Below, in pieces: positions 22,624 through 35,290 of a DNA stretch of 64,000 nt; within the stretch, counting starts at the first letter, position 1, and each line of letters starts with the position of its first letter. The stretch is from Leptodactylus fallax. Lineage: Eukaryota; Chordata; Amphibia; Anura; Leptodactylidae. The notes beneath the pieces were generated by a model. It made no database searches. It had not been told where the DNA came from and saw only the letters and a list, made by a program, of their open reading frames with translations. Location of the stretch: assembly GCA_947044405.1 (NCBI GenBank), contig CAMRHE010000333.1, positions 1,054,001-1,118,000 of the forward strand. Direction: 5' to 3'. The position numbers were made by a program, and so were the translations under genes.

Positions 22624-23029
22624 CTATAAAGAACATAGACACAATGTAGATTTATACCATCTCTCCACATTTCTATGACCATTAAATCCATTTACAATGT
22701 ATAATTACTCTAAGCAGACAACCTGAAACAGAGATAAATACAGGATACAGGTCAAACAACAGTCAGGAATTGATATTCCCCATATACACAAAAATGACGG
22801 CTTTTTCTAAAATACATCTAAACAACGATGCTTTAAGCCCATAAGGACACATCCAGTTTTGGACACAATATTTTCCAAGTTGTCGCCTGATAAAGCCATA
22901 ACTTTTTTTTTCACCTGAGGAGTCAGTATAGAAAAGGACCAACTCCAACTCCAAATCCTGCTGTGGCTTTGACTCCGACTCCTTTATAAATAACTGACAG
23001 CCACTGTCAGACAGACACAGTAAGGGTAT

Positions 23030-23315
23030 GTTCACACGGCAGAAAATAAAGAGGAATTCCTCTTCATTTTCCGTCACCGGCATTTTCGGCATGGTCTAGC
23101 CGCGGCGGGATGCTGATGCCGTCGCAGCATCCCGCTACTGATTAGGCCCGGATGAATCAGCCGCGGAATCTGATGCTTCTTTTTCCCGCATCCTGCTGCG
23201 TTCTCTGATTCCGATTGAAAACAATGAGAGGCGGATTCCGGGAGGAATCTGCTCCGGATTCGGGGGCGAATTCTGCCCCCAAATCTGCGGCAAATTCCTC
23301 TCCATGTGAACACAG
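23030..23315. repeat. 'gtatgttcacacggcag' MITE
   Basis: Outer ends 'gggtatgttcacacggcag' and 'ctccatgtgaacacagcctt' are inverted, with 'gaggaattcctc' and 'gcggcaaattcctc' inside. 'gattcgggggcgaattctgc' recurs inverted at 61120-61150. Intronic, between exons 14 and 13. Confidence 0.6.
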
Positions 23316-24023
23316 CCTTAAAACTTCTTTAAGTCACAAAAAAGCTAATGACTGACTTCATGTAAAAGTAAATACACAACAACTCTGCATTTAATTATAC
23401 AATATTGATAATTGTAAAATATAATTTAAACTAATGAATAATTTTAATTGGAAGTCAGTCAGTAACTTTTTTTCCAAATCCGACTCCACCCAAACGGGTC
23501 CTGACTGACTTCACAGCCCTGCTTGTGGACTAAATTTTTATGAACTCTTTCTGGTGAGGAAGGGGGATGAGATGAGAAAAAACCACAACCAATTCTGTTA
23601 AGTTATTTTTCATTCACCGTACCTTACCTATTCTCCGGGAACTAACCTGGTACTTGAAGTATTATGTCATGGTGCAGGATTTAATACTATAATTTCAGTC
23701 ACAATATGGTATGGTGAAGCTAGTGTTAAGCCAACTGTACATATGATGTCAGAATAGCCATAAGATACTTTCCACAATACTGCTGGGAGTTTAGACTACT
23801 GCTTCCCTATAGTAGCAATATGAGGGAGACCGTAGTCAGAGATTAGTCGACAAAGTGTAAGTGAACTGTGCAAGGGGAAAACTGTGGGGTCATTACATCA
23901 CCTCTCTCTCACCCACACAAATTACTGCTTAAAATATTTGGGGTGAAGACACACTGTCCTTGAAAGGGACTGTAGTTTTCACTTACATAGGTTACTGAAA
24001 TGCAATATCTAGCAATGACTTAC

Positions 24024-24083
24024 CTTTGTTGGAGGCAAAATTGATTCCGACTCCATAAACGTACATTTAGGTTCGTCATCTAC
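24024..24083 (-). CDS. Exon 13, host gene
   Basis: Acceptor 'gtctttcag', donor GTAAGT, phase 0 both sides. Exactly 20 codons, VDDEPKCTFMESESILPPTK. Its upstream intron holds a decayed Tc1-like copy and a hAT-like MITE. Confidence 0.88.
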
Positions 24084-24675
24084 CTGAAAGACAAATGTTA
24101 AAAAAAATACTAAAAGACTAAAATGCTATTGCTTGGTATTGATTGAAGCCACTTCATAAAATGAATGGGTTATATATTTTTATACTGTCCACCAGAACAC
24201 CTTCCCGGTACAACAGTATTAACACCTATCTATAAGTTAAGGTCTGGTCTAAAATGCATTTTTTGCTAAATGGATCCACAGGGGTCACTCAGCATACCTT
24301 TACGCTCTGATTTTTCTGGCACCATTACTACCAGTACCTTCATAACATTGGAGAACTCCATAGCTTTTGGTCCAAACTACCACAATAACCGACATAGAAG
24401 TTTGTGAATGAGTGAATACAGTAGGTGTTGTCCTCTTTTAGCAACCTCCATCCAACTTCACACTGTATTGTACTCCATGTACACTTTAGTGCTTAGCAGA
24501 AACAACATTTCGCTAGCATGTCACAATCCAGCTTTATAGATCATACCCTGCTTTATTTAATAGGTGACATGTTTCCAAGTCAGAACTACAAAATAGGCAA
24601 GTGATTAGGAAAGTTAGTAGAACACAAGGCAACAAACTGAATGGGTGGAAGGATTCACACTTGTTTTTGTAAAAC

Positions 24676-25845
24676 ACTATGGAAAGAGGTATTGGGACAC
24701 CCCTTGATCACTGAATTCAGGTGTTTTATTCAGTCCCATTGCCACAGGTATATAAACTGCACAGTTCTAGACCTTATCTGGCATTAACATCAGTAAATAA
24801 CTATGCACCGGGAGCTTCATGGCATGGATTTCCATGGCTAAGCAGATGCATGCAAGCTTTACATCACCAGTCATAATGCAAGTATCACATGGAGAGGTGT
24901 AAAGCACAATACTGCCACTGGAATCTGGAGCAGTGTAAATGTGTTCTTTGTAGTGACAAATCCGCTTCCTTATCTGGTGGTCTGATGGATGAGACTGGGT
25001 TAGGCAAAAGCCAAGATAACATGCTGACTGGCAAGTTTGGTGGATGAGGGATGAAGCTATGAGCTTGTTTTTCAGGGGCGCCCTAGGCCCCTTAGTCCCA
25101 GTGAAGGGAAATCTTAAATGGATTGTCTAGGATAGACCAGAAACATCAGATCAGTAGGGGGCTACAGCCACCCCTCTCACAAATCTGCTGTTGAAGACTG
25201 CATCGAATTTCTGTACTATAGAATATACAGAACCAAAATCAGATAGCTATGTACAGTGTATAGTAGCCAGGCACTATCACTGCAGAGTAGCTCCCATTGA
25301 TGTCAACTGAAGGTGAGCTACAGTAACATCTGGCCACTATACTGTGTACAGAGCCATCTGCTTCTGGACCGATGCACTGTATAGTACGGGGACAGGCCAC
25401 AGAGGCCAGCTGTTGGCCCCCCGCCAATCAGATATTTGTGTTCTATTCTAAGGGTAGCATAACAGTTTGGGGGAAGGCCCTATTCCAGCATGACTGTGCC
25501 CCAAGTAATGTCCATAAAATCATGGTTGGGTGAGTTTTGTGTGGTAGAACCTGACTAACGCCGTCAAACATCATTGGAATGAACCAGAACAGAGACTGCA
25601 AGCCAGTCCCTCTTGTCCAAAACCAGTGTTTGATATCACAAATACTCTTCTAGATGAAGGGGCAAAAATTCTCAGTTACACTCCAAAATCTTGTAGAGAA
25701 CCTTCCCAGAAGAGTGTAAGCTATTTTCTATGCAAAGGGGAAACCAACACCATATTAATGCCATCAATTTAGAATGGAATGCCATAAAAACTCCTGAGCG
25801 TGTAATGTGTAGGTGTCCCAATACTTATGTTATCATAGTGTAATA
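24676..25845 (+). pseudogene. Decayed Tc1-like transposon (fourth lineage)
   Basis: Ends carry 'aggtattgggacacccctt' and 'aggtgtcccaatacttatg', inverted. Between them decayed DDE transposase is readable: 'ggagcttcatggcatgg', 'tggagcagtgtaaatgtgtt' then 'agtgacaaatccgc' (first catalytic block), 'ttcagtgaagggaaa', 'ttccagcatgactgtgcccc' (second block), 'ggaatgaaccagaacagaga' and 'cccagaagagtg' near the C-terminus. A MITE at about 25117-25455 interrupts it, and stops and indels are many. An old intronic copy. Confidence 0.75.
25117..25455. mobile_element. MITE nested in the decayed Tc1 copy
   Basis: Text 'gattgtctaggatagacc', 'agctcccattgatgtcaact', 'ctatactgtgtacagagcc' and 'gttctattctaaggg' matches the order seen at 59170-59450. 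It falls between two adjacent parts of the Tc1 transposase, so it inserted later. Confidence 0.6.
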
Positions 25846-25890
25846 CAAGTAACTTCGTGACTTCAGTCAAGTGTAAGTTTCACTTGATAA

Positions 25891-26294
25891 TAGGGCTGGG
25901 CGATTAGGAGCTAAAGCAAAATCACGATTAATCGAGCATTTTAGCTCAATTACAATTAATGGCGATTATTTAGACCATAGCTCTTTTAAAACCACGCTCC
26001 TTTTAAAGTATTTGTATGTGTTGGGCAAACCTTGCAAGATTCAGCGGTCCCTGATGCCAAGCAGAAGTGTCGAAGAGAACAGGAAGCAGCTCCGGAGTCC
26101 AGGAGTGGGCCTCCATTTATTGTAGAGTACAATAGCAGTTTTGGTTCGGACTAGTTTGATCCAAACATAACTGCAGGTGGAACCTCACAAATATTGTAAT
26201 AACCAAATCGAAACAACCGACGTGAAAATAATCACATCTGTTATCCGTGTTGACGTTCAGTTTCGGTTACTTTTTGATTAATTGCCCAGCCCTA
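25891..26294. mobile_element. hAT-like MITE with 8-bp target duplication
   Basis: Inverted ends TAGGGCTGGGCGATTA and TTAATTGCCCAGCCCTA. Flanks CTTGATAA (25883-25890) and CTTCATAA (26295-26302) are an 8-bp duplication with one change, the hallmark of hAT transposons, and the CAGGG-like end fits. It holds no transposase. Confidence 0.8.
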
Positions 26295-26808
26295 CTTCAT
26301 AATCCACAAAAGAGCCCCTTAAAGTGCCAACAGCATGGCAGCTCCCTCCCACTCATAAGGCAGTGCCAAAAAATCTCAAGCCACATGTTTAACTAAAGTT
26401 TCCATAGGAGTTTAGCTCTATGCACACCATTTTTGGCCATAGAGTTGGCAAAACATACTTGAAAATAGAAGTCTGAATACTTTTTTTTTTCTTTTATTAC
26501 ACAGCTACATAAAAGTTTGTCCTTTTGGCATCTATTTTAACATGGTTACATCTGGATCCAAATTTTTTTTTTTTTTTTTTAATTTTGGAAACCCTAAAAA
26601 TGTCAATAGATGACTCATCCAAACCTGATTCCGTTTAGTTGAAATATTTGGGGGCATCTGTTGATCTAGTATGTGAAAAATCCCAAAAATAAAAAGAGGC
26701 TATGCTTGTGAGAGTTCGCTACATAAATTAACTCCACACATACTATTTAATGAGGCAAATATGAAAATCCTTATCTAACTTTTTTTCTTCAGTTTATGGA
26801 TTACTTAC

Positions 26809-26904
26809 ATCAGTTCTTGGAATTTCAGTAGTCAGTGGTTCACAAAAACGCACATTTTTGGTGGTTTTAGATACAGGTTGAGGTCGACAAAGCCTTTGCA
26901 GACG
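26809..26904 (-). CDS. Exon 12, host gene
   Basis: Acceptor 'tttatgtag', donor GTAAGT, phase 0 both sides. Encodes RLQRLCRPQPVSKTTKNVRF and CEPLTTEIPRTD; basic first half with NVRFCEPL. The upstream intron is only 158 bases. Confidence 0.88.
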
Positions 26905-27062
26905 CTACATAAATTAGATAGGATTATATTTAACAGTGCATGTGACTAAGCCATAAAAAGCCTCAGGACATGTGCAAGAAAAGGAAAAGCATACACAGAA
27001 TTAGTAAACTTAGACATATAACAATGTGTTGTACATGACAGTGGATCCCACTGACCACTTAC

Positions 27063-27167
27063 TATATTTGGTGGCTGTCCAGGATTTGATAAAGGTTTAC
27101 CCATAAAGTCTAGGCTGTTACTCAGTCTGTTAACTGGGTTCTTAAGGCCAACATCAGCATCCAGGAA
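27063..27167 (-). CDS. Exon 11, host gene
   Basis: Acceptor 'tcttttcag', donor GTAAGT, phase 0 both sides. Encodes FLDADVGLKNPVNRLSNSLD and FMGKPLSNPGQPPNI. Its 5' intron contains the Tc1 element at 27386, only about 220 bases from the splice site. Confidence 0.88.
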
Positions 27168-27442
27168 CTGAAAAGAAAGATCACAGCAAATGTGACTTAT
27201 ACCCCACAAAACCGTACACATGATCATAACATATACAGTGAATCCTCTCCAAAACACCACTCCTTTACCTAAACCACATTTTCTGTGATGAATTTTCAGT
27301 TCTCCATACCAGCCATCTTCTATGAGAAGACCACCCCCCCCCCCAAGAAGATGCAATATTGAGTTCTCAAAGAGGTTTCACTGTACAGTGCTGGCCTAAA
27401 GTATTGGCACCCCTGCAATTCTGTCAGATAATACTCAATTTC

Positions 27443-27444
<2 letters not shown>

Positions 27445-27478
<34 letters not shown>

Positions 27479-28979
27479 GTCCTTTAATAGTCCCACAATG
27501 GGGAAATTCAGTGTGTTACAGCAGCAAAGATAAGATAAGCAGATACAAATACAAATACAACATGTACAGGAATGTTCCAAGGTGAGAGGCATTACATTAA
27601 TAGCAGACAGACAGATAAGACGTAGCAGAGGAGGGGGGGGGGGATTTAACAGGCAGAGAGATATTTCAGTTCTCTGTGTGTAATGATCTCCGCTTAGGTC
27701 GGTGTTGGTTGTACAGCCTAACCGCGGTGGGGAGGAAAGACTTCCGATAGCGCTCCTTCTCACACCTAGGGTGGAGCAGTCGGTCACTGACAGTACTGCT
27801 CAGCGCGATCACAGTCTCATGCATGGGATGGGACTTCTTCTTCTGCATGGAGCTCACCACGGACAGTATCCTTCTGTCACCCACCACCTGCACTGGGTCC
27901 AGTGGGCTCCCCAGGACAGAGCTGGCCTTTCTAATCAGCTTGTCAAGTTTATTTCTGTCCCTGGTTGATATACTGCTCCCCCAGCAGGCCACTCCAAAGA
28001 AGATGGCTGATGCCACTACCGAGTTGAAGAAAGTCCTAAGAAGTGCCCCCCGGATTCCAAAGGCTCTCAGTTTCCTAAGCAGGTAGAGCCTGCTGTGGCC
28101 CTTCCTGTACAGGGCCTCCATATGATCTGCCCAGTCCAGCTTATTATTAAGGAGCAAACCCAGGTACTTATAGGTGTTCACAATCTCAATGCCCGTCCCC
28201 AGGATGTCCACTGGTTTAGGAGAGCTTCTGCCTTTGCGGAAGTCCACCACCATCTCCTTGGTCTTCCCCGCGTTAATCTTCAGGTGGTTCCGGTGGCACC
28301 AGTCCACAAAATCCTGGTTCAGTTCTCTGTACTCCCTGTCATCATCATCTGTGATGAGACCCACTATTGCAGAGTCGTCAGAATACTTCTGTAGGTAGCA
28401 GCTGGATGAGTTGCACCTAAAATCTGCAGTGTACAGTGTGAAGAGGAAAGGGGCGAGAACCGTACCCTGAGGTGCCCCCGTATTACAGATCACGGTACCT
28501 GACACACAGTCTTGGGCTCTCACGTATTGAGGTCGATTTGTGAGGTAGTCTAGGATCCAGTTGGAGAGGTGGTGGTCCACTCCAGCAAGGCCCAGCTTCT
28601 CCCTCAATAACCTGGGCTGTATGGTGTTAAAAGCACTGGAGAAGTCAAAGAACATTATTCTCACTGTGTTCCCTGGTTTCTCCAGGTGAGACAGAGCCCT
28701 GTGCAGAAGATGGATGATGGCATCATCTACCCCAATGCCCGGCCGATAAGCAAACTGGAGGGGGTCCATAGCGGGGCTCACTAGAGGGCGGAGATATGTG
28801 AGAACCAATCTCTCCAAGATCTTCATCAGGTGGGATGTCAGTGCTACAGGTCTGTAGTCGTTGAGGTCCATAGGGTGGGGTTTCTTTGGAACTGGTACCA
28901 CACAAGAAGATTTCCATAATTCAGGGACTATTTCCTGCCTCAGGCTCATATTATACATATATGTAATTATACCACACAG
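27445..28979 (-). mobile_element. 5'-truncated LINE, CR1/L2/Rex-like, with (ATT)n tail
   Basis: Sits between the two halves of a sequence that is continuous at 13580-13600 ('caatttcttccagaaaatg'), so its borders are clear; a CTT is present on each side, at most a 3-bp duplication. On the minus strand it has a reverse-transcriptase frame, a short 3' UTR with 'cacacagagaac', and a tail of about eleven ATT units (27445-27477). The endonuclease part is missing by 5' truncation. Confidence 0.9.
27666..28979 (-). CDS. LINE ORF2 C-terminal part, reverse transcriptase
   Basis: About 436 codons without a stop, up to TGA/TAA at 27666. Motif A FFDFSSAFNTIQ, motif B TGAPQGTVLAPFLF and the catalytic YSDDSAIVG (motif C) are all intact, followed by the thumb and a C-terminal region ending RSLHTEN. 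The open frame extends upstream to 29057 only because the flanking Tc1 DNA happens to be open. The hydrophilic context and the simple-repeat tail fit the CR1/L2/Rex1 group. It lacks an endonuclease and start, so it is dead on arrival but little decayed, meaning a recent insertion. Confidence 0.88.
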   Translation of the reverse strand: MCGIITYMYNMSLRQEIVPELWKSSCVVPVPKKPHPMDLNDYRPVALTSHLMKILERLVLTYLRPLVSPAMDPLQFAYRPGIGVDDAIIHLLHRALSHLEKPGNTVRIMFFDFSSAFNTIQPRLLREKLGLAGVDHHLSNWILDYLTNRPQYVRAQDCVSGTVICNTGAPQGTVLAPFLFTLYTADFRCNSSSCYLQKYSDDSAIVGLITDDDDREYRELNQDFVDWCHRNHLKINAGKTKEMVVDFRKGRSSPKPVDILGTGIEIVNTYKYLGLLLNNKLDWADHMEALYRKGHSRLYLLRKLRAFGIRGALLRTFFNSVVASAIFFGVACWGSSISTRDRNKLDKLIRKASSVLGSPLDPVQVVGDRRILSVVSSMQKKKSHPMHETVIALSSTVSDRLLHPRCEKERYRKSFLPTAVRLYNQHRPKRRSLHTEN

Positions 28980-29305
28980 CTTCCAGAAAATGATTGCAAT
29001 CACAAATGCTTTGGTAATAATATCTTCATTTAATTTGTCTTCAATGGAAAACCACAAAAAGAATTGTCAAAAAGCCAAATTGGATATAATTCCACACCAA
29101 ACATAAAAAAGGGGGTGGACAAAATTATTGGCACCCTTTGAAAAATCATGTGATGCTTCTCTAATTTGTGTAATGAACAGCACCTGTTACTTACCTGTGG
29201 CACATAACAGGTGGTGGCAATAACTAAATCACACTTGCAGCCAGTTGAAATGGATTAAAGTTGACTCAACCTCTGTCCTGTGTCCTTGTGTGTACCACAT
29301 TGAGC

Positions 29306-30339
<1,034 letters not shown>

Positions 30340-31379
30340 GGTGAGGGTGCCAATACTTTTGTCTGGCCCATTTTTGGAGTTTTGTGTAAAATGATCAATG
30401 ATTTGACTTTTTTTTTCATTCTCTTTTGTGTTTTTTCATTGCAAGCAAAATAAATGAAGATATTATTACCAAAGCATTTGTGATTGCAATCATTTTCTGC
30501 AAGAAATTGAGTATTCTCTGACAGAATTGCAGGGGTGCCAATACTTTTGGCCAGCACTGTATATCACAAAGTGCCTCCCTCTATTATTCAGAATCTCCTC
30601 CTTCTGTACTTCCAGCACTGATCATTTACTCTCGACACAATGCTAAAATCTGTCGAGAGAGGCAGAAACAAGAGTCAAGCTTCACTGAAGGATCTGGTGA
30701 TAGTTTCTGCCCATAAAAGTTAATGGATATAGGAGGGATCAGAAGCATAAACAGAGATAATGACACACATATGCTGCTGCTTCTAGTATGTGTTCTGTGT
30801 ACTGCTGCATAATGTCCTCCATTCTGCTGCTGCTTGAGTGTAAGTGAAAGAGTTTGAAGGATATCCTGTTTCCTCAGTGTGCATGAAAGATATCAAAGCA
30901 ACTAGTCACAAAAACCTCATTTGTCTGAACCCTCCACAGTGTCTCCTAGCAGGACAAGCCAGATTTTGTTTGTTTTTCTCCCCCTTCCTCTCTCCCTGAA
31001 TGATTGGCACTATATTTCCCCATGTAAGTAGTGCCTAAAAACCCTCCCTATACCGAAGGGTACCAAATCTTCCAGAGGGCCTACTTACCAAATGTATTAC
31101 CCTGCATTCTAGATGGAGTAATGGACTACTAGCCACCATTATGTCAAACCTCAAGTGTAAAATGTTCCACTTCAATGCATCAGTGGCAATCCTATTTGCA
31201 TGCACTTAGAGCGATAATTTCACTGTAGCCAGGTTAAACCTCCCCTGTGCTCTATGTACAGTTTTGGGTTGGGTGTCACTATTTACACACTGCTGAACCA
31301 GAATCGCCACGTTCGTTGTCTCTGGCTGTGATTGACCCCACCAGGGTCCCCTCGTCCATGATGGAGATTTTGCACTGTT

Positions 31380-31710
31380 TGACCAATCAGTTGAAAATTG
31401 GAAAAGTGTGAGGAATTTTGATGCTTTGGGAAAAATTCTGCTAAAAAACGTGAAAACATTGTTCAGGAAAGGTTTGATGAAGAGTTGTCTTCTAGATTCC
31501 TCAAATCAAGTATCTGTGGATGTACAGGAAACACAAGCCCAATCCATGGAGCCCTTACCTGGCAACTTACAAGACTTAAAGAATCTTGCACCAACCCTCC
31601 TGGTGCCAGATAACATGACACCTCCAGCGTTGTCTTTTTAGAGTTTAGACTTTTTTTTTTTTAAGTTTAGAGCAGTTTTAGTGCCACCACAATATAAAAA
31701 AAAAAAATAC
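31380..31710 (+). pseudogene. Tc1/mariner-like C-terminal fragment (fifth lineage)
   Basis: 'ccatggagcccttacctggc', 'aacttacaagacttaaagaa', 'ctcctggtgccagataac' and later 'cagttttagtgcc' follow the order of the C-terminal coding part of a well-known Tc1-like family ('PRNLQDLKDLL', 'WCQIPQ'). Only the last hundred or so codons remain. A 77-codon open frame at 31408-31641 overlaps it. Confidence 0.55.
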
Positions 31711-32281
31711 AAAAATACCTTTGCTTTTGAAGTCATATTGTCACAAGGCTTTGGGTTTGCACTGTTCTGACTATACATGTCATCCTTCCGAATTTTATGC
31801 AATGATTTTCCTAAATTAAAATAAAATCCAATGTGACAAATACATACTCTACTCACTAAACAATGTCTAGTAGTTGCTAAAGAAGCAGATATTCAAGAAG
31901 AAAATAACTAGTTCTGCAGGCTGGAAAAAGGAATGAAAGGAAAAAAGACAAAATAAAAGGTAAATTTCCACTAGGCAGCATAGTACAATGCCCTAAACAG
32001 CCAGGACAAAACCGTGCTATAGAAAGCTAGTAGGACAATGTGGGAACCTTAGGGCTTAATAGCCAGAAGTAATCTGTATGACAGCATGGAGGCAAAAATT
32101 GTACATCCACTAGAGTGAAAGTTTAGAAACTAAATAACTGAGAATTGTAGTAGTAAAGCATATAGACAACAAGCATGAGGTGCCCCTAGCCTAGTGAAAA
32201 CCCTCACAATTTTCAGGGTAAAAGCCGAAGCTCTCAATATACTCGCTACGGCTACTACACTATGTACAGTTCCATCCATAG

Positions 32282-32700
32282 TTACTGTTAGGACCGGAGC
32301 CGGCACGTGTGTCGGAGCGCTTCTTCCTCAAGGGGTTAACTATCCTGCACTCCTGATCCTATATCTATGCACTTCCGGCGCTCTGGCCCCGCTGGCTATT
32401 CAGTGTTTCTGGGTGTTAGCTCCATACTCTGCATTCTGTTACCGTTTGGCTGTTCTGACCTCCTGCTCCTGTTTCCTGACTTACGTTCTCTGCCTGCTGA
32501 TTCTGTACCTTCGTTCCCTCCTGTTGTGACCACCACTTGCCTCCTAGACCTCCTCTCCTTGAACTCCAATTTTGCTACTGCGTGACCTCCTGATGCCGAC
32601 CTGGCTTGCTGACTACCCTCTCGTCTGACTCCCTTGTATTTCATCTCCTGTTGCCGACTTGGACCGTATGACTACATTTATTGGACCTCTGCCACCTCCT
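32282..32700. repeat. LTR-like dispersed repeat
   Basis: Begins TGTTAGGACCGGAGCCGGC, then pyrimidine-rich text with 'acttccggcgctctggcccc' and 'gttctgacctcctgctcctg'. Similar in style to the repeats at 15125 and 33367 and likely an LTR or leader of a retroelement, but no second copy in this window fixes its ends. Confidence 0.35.
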
Positions 32701-33121
32701 GGAAAATACCTGCTATTGCATCTTCCCCTGCTCCTGGATTTCCATCAGCCTCTACACTTGCTCAGGTGAATGGTTTTTAGATTTCTGGGCCTGCTGTGAC
32801 TTGTGGTGCGCCATGCGTCCTGTGCCCCCTGGAGGGCTACGATTCTGCCTGAAAGAAGCAGCCAAATCCATCTCCACCATCAGGAGAAACCCTCTGGAGG
32901 CTGGTTTCAGCCCGCTCAGGGGGCGCCAGACGTTTAGCGCCGTTTACCATAGTGTGCAGGGGTGTCTGGTTTTCTGGGACTAATTATCTGTCTTGTACTG
33001 CATTAGGTTCATAACAGTTACTTGGTTAAATACTAAGGCAACAAAGCAGTAGTCACATGTATTCTCATTTGCGCCCCACTGAAGTGCTGCTTGATGTACA
33101 TTGCTTGTCATATTAAGGTAC

Positions 33122-33183
33122 CTGATATGAAAGTTGAAGCTGAAGCACAGTCCTTTGAAAAATCTTCCCATTGTCTCTGGGAC
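33122..33183 (-). CDS. Exon 10, host gene
   Basis: Acceptor 'tctctttcag', donor GTACCT. Sixty-two bases: GT completes Ser, then PRDNGKIFQRTVLQLQLSYQ, ending in phase 0. The two other frames are open too, but only this one joins exon 9 to exon 11. Ten kilobases of intron precede it. Confidence 0.8.
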
Positions 33184-33366
33184 CTGAAAGAGATTTCTTT
33201 ATCTTAGAATACTGAATGATCTGTAGAAGGCACCAACACTGTACTTGTATACCCAAGCTCAAACAAAACTACAGCAGGACTCCTCTGCCTCCATGACAGA
33301 TAGTTTACAAGTTTCTCCTAGGATTCCTGAAACCACAGACTGTGGTGACTCCTGTATAACACTTGT

Positions 33367-34015
33367 AACGTCCGTACCCGTTGGGACTTCGGCACCATCC
33401 TCCGGCTGCATACTATGGCGCAAGAGGCGTGTCCGGTTATGATACTTATAAGTTCTTGTAGTACCCTGTCTGAACACTGTTCTATTTCCCTCACCTCTAT
33501 AATTGATTTTCCACCACACCCATCTCTTACACCTTTGTTTCCCTCTGTTCCTCTAATAGTTAATCTCAGCCTTGCTTTGTGATTGACAGCCTATCTGTCA
33601 GTCAAGACTGGGGCGGGTTCTCGACTTCCTTAAACAGGTCACCTGCCCACACATGGTTGCTGGCTATTGTGACTCTGTCCTGGCTAAGCGTTCTGTTCCT
33701 ATTGTATTGTATTTACTGACTTCTGACCTTTGATTTTCCTGTCACTACTCTTTTGGATTGCCATTTGGTACTGCTTTGTCTTTCTAGCTTTGACCCTTTG
33801 CTTGCTGACTCCTCTTCTGTGTTGTTTTGTCTGCATTTTGTGTTTACACTTATCTAGAGAAGGGTTTGTCGCCCAGTTGTCCCTGTCATTAGGACAGTTG
33901 AGGCAATTTGGTAGGGAGACAGGGCGGGTCGAGTTTAGACCTCACTGTCTCTTTTCCCTTCCTCCCAGGTTTCAGCATCAGCTACTGGGGAATTGCTCAA
34001 CAGGCAATTTTTTGG
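33367..34015 (+). repeat. About 650-bp dispersed repeat, LTR-like, copy B
   Basis: Begins TGTAACGTCCGTACCCG and matches 15125-15803 block by block: 'ctctgttcctctaatagtta', 'tttgtgattgacagccta', 'ggggcgggttctcg', 'cttaaacagg', 'gagacagggcgggtcgag' and 'ctactggggaattgctcaac'. Divergence between the two is substantial, so both are old insertions. Lies in the intron between exons 10 and 9. Confidence 0.5.
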
Positions 34016-34314
34016 TCAAAAGACATTGCAACCAGTACCATGCTAAAAGTTTTGCAGTAGAAGACAGTCCAAAGGTTCTTTTATACAGGGCTCTAGAGTA
34101 GCATTCCCTTTACTGAAAACCACAGGCCCTCCATGGGTCAGGATAGCTCAAGAAAGAAGAGATTGAGCTAGAGGTCAAGTGACAAGGAGGGAAGGATGTT
34201 TCTTAGGGAGGAGGAAAGGGAATAAAAAGGGGTGACCGTCTGCAACATGCCACGCTACAGCTGGGAGGAAGGAAAAGTTTTACAGGACATCACCTCTACT
34301 ATGAGCCTAACAGG

Positions 34315-35290
34315 TGTACTAAGAGGAAAGATCTAGGAGCCATAGTTACTGTACGTCACCCTGTATTGCAAAATAGCAGCCCTGGACAAAAATGGCTGCT
34401 TATGACAAAATGTTTATGCCAGGCCATAAGTAACCTTAATTTGAACCCAGTACCTGTACTGAGATTTACATATCCATACTGATTAGATCAACGACTCTGT
34501 CTGAAGTGATATTTACATACCTATACAGATTAGATCAACGCTGTCTAAGGTGATATCTATATGTCTATACAGATCAAAAGACACTGTTTGAAGTGATATT
34601 TACATACCTATACAGATTAGATCAATAGACTCTATTTAAGATGATATCTATATGTCTATACAGATCAAAAGACACTGTTTGAAGTGATATTTACATACCT
34701 ATACAGATTAGATCAATAGACTCTTTAAGGTGATATCTATATGTCTATACAGATTAGAACAAAAGAGCCACTCTGTTTGAAGCATATATGTCACGAGACA
34801 TATTCAAGTAGAAAACTGGCCCCTTCTACATGAATATGATCTTGGAGATAAGTGAGGCCTTACAGAGGTGAATCACTTCTGTAGACACCCACTTTATGAC
34901 ACACACAAAGGGTATAAGAATGGAAGACATTCCTCAGCATAGGAGTTTCAATCCGGACAGCAGTGATTGGGGACGCCTGATTCTGCTTGATGAGACCTGT
35001 CACCTGGCTGAGTGATACTTCCTGCAGATACCCTTATCGGAATTCATCCATGAAGTTTGGCAGTGTTGTAAGTGTAGATTTAATTACCTTCTTTTCTGAT
35101 TAACTTTGATATACCTTTCTTTATTGCAAGTGTTGATCTGATATACCTTCTGATATACTATTAAGTGTTATAAGTATTGATTTAATTACATTCTAATATC
35201 TTTTATACTTTTCCTTGTTGTAAGACCTTTTTGATATCTTTTTATACTCTTAATTAAAATGTAAAGCTATAGGGGATAGTCCAGTGTTTT
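34315..35290 (+). repeat. Possible solo LTR of a retrovirus-like element
   Basis: 34360-34435 has 'gcaaaatagcagccc' and 'ggccataagtaacctt', which resemble U3 text of gammaretrovirus-like LTRs. Then come tandem 45-bp repeats (34461-34782), a TATA-like 'gggtataagaatgg' at about 34910, and a pyrimidine- and T-rich stretch that could be R-U5. No internal viral genes adjoin and I could not fix TG/CA ends or a target duplication. Boundaries are approximate. Confidence 0.3.
34461..34782. repeat. Tandem repeat, about seven 45-bp units
   Basis: Two alternating unit types, 'gatatttacatacctataca' and 'gatatctatatgtctataca', each followed by 'gatta(g)atca' or 'gatcaaaagacactg', form a higher-order dimer of about 90 bp. 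Seven units are present, the first and last more divergent. Confidence 0.85.

Noticed and set aside
34461..34782. CRISPR-like array
   Set aside because: Units are contiguous with no unique spacers, and the context is a vertebrate intron; it is a tandem repeat. The same applies to 40735-41530.
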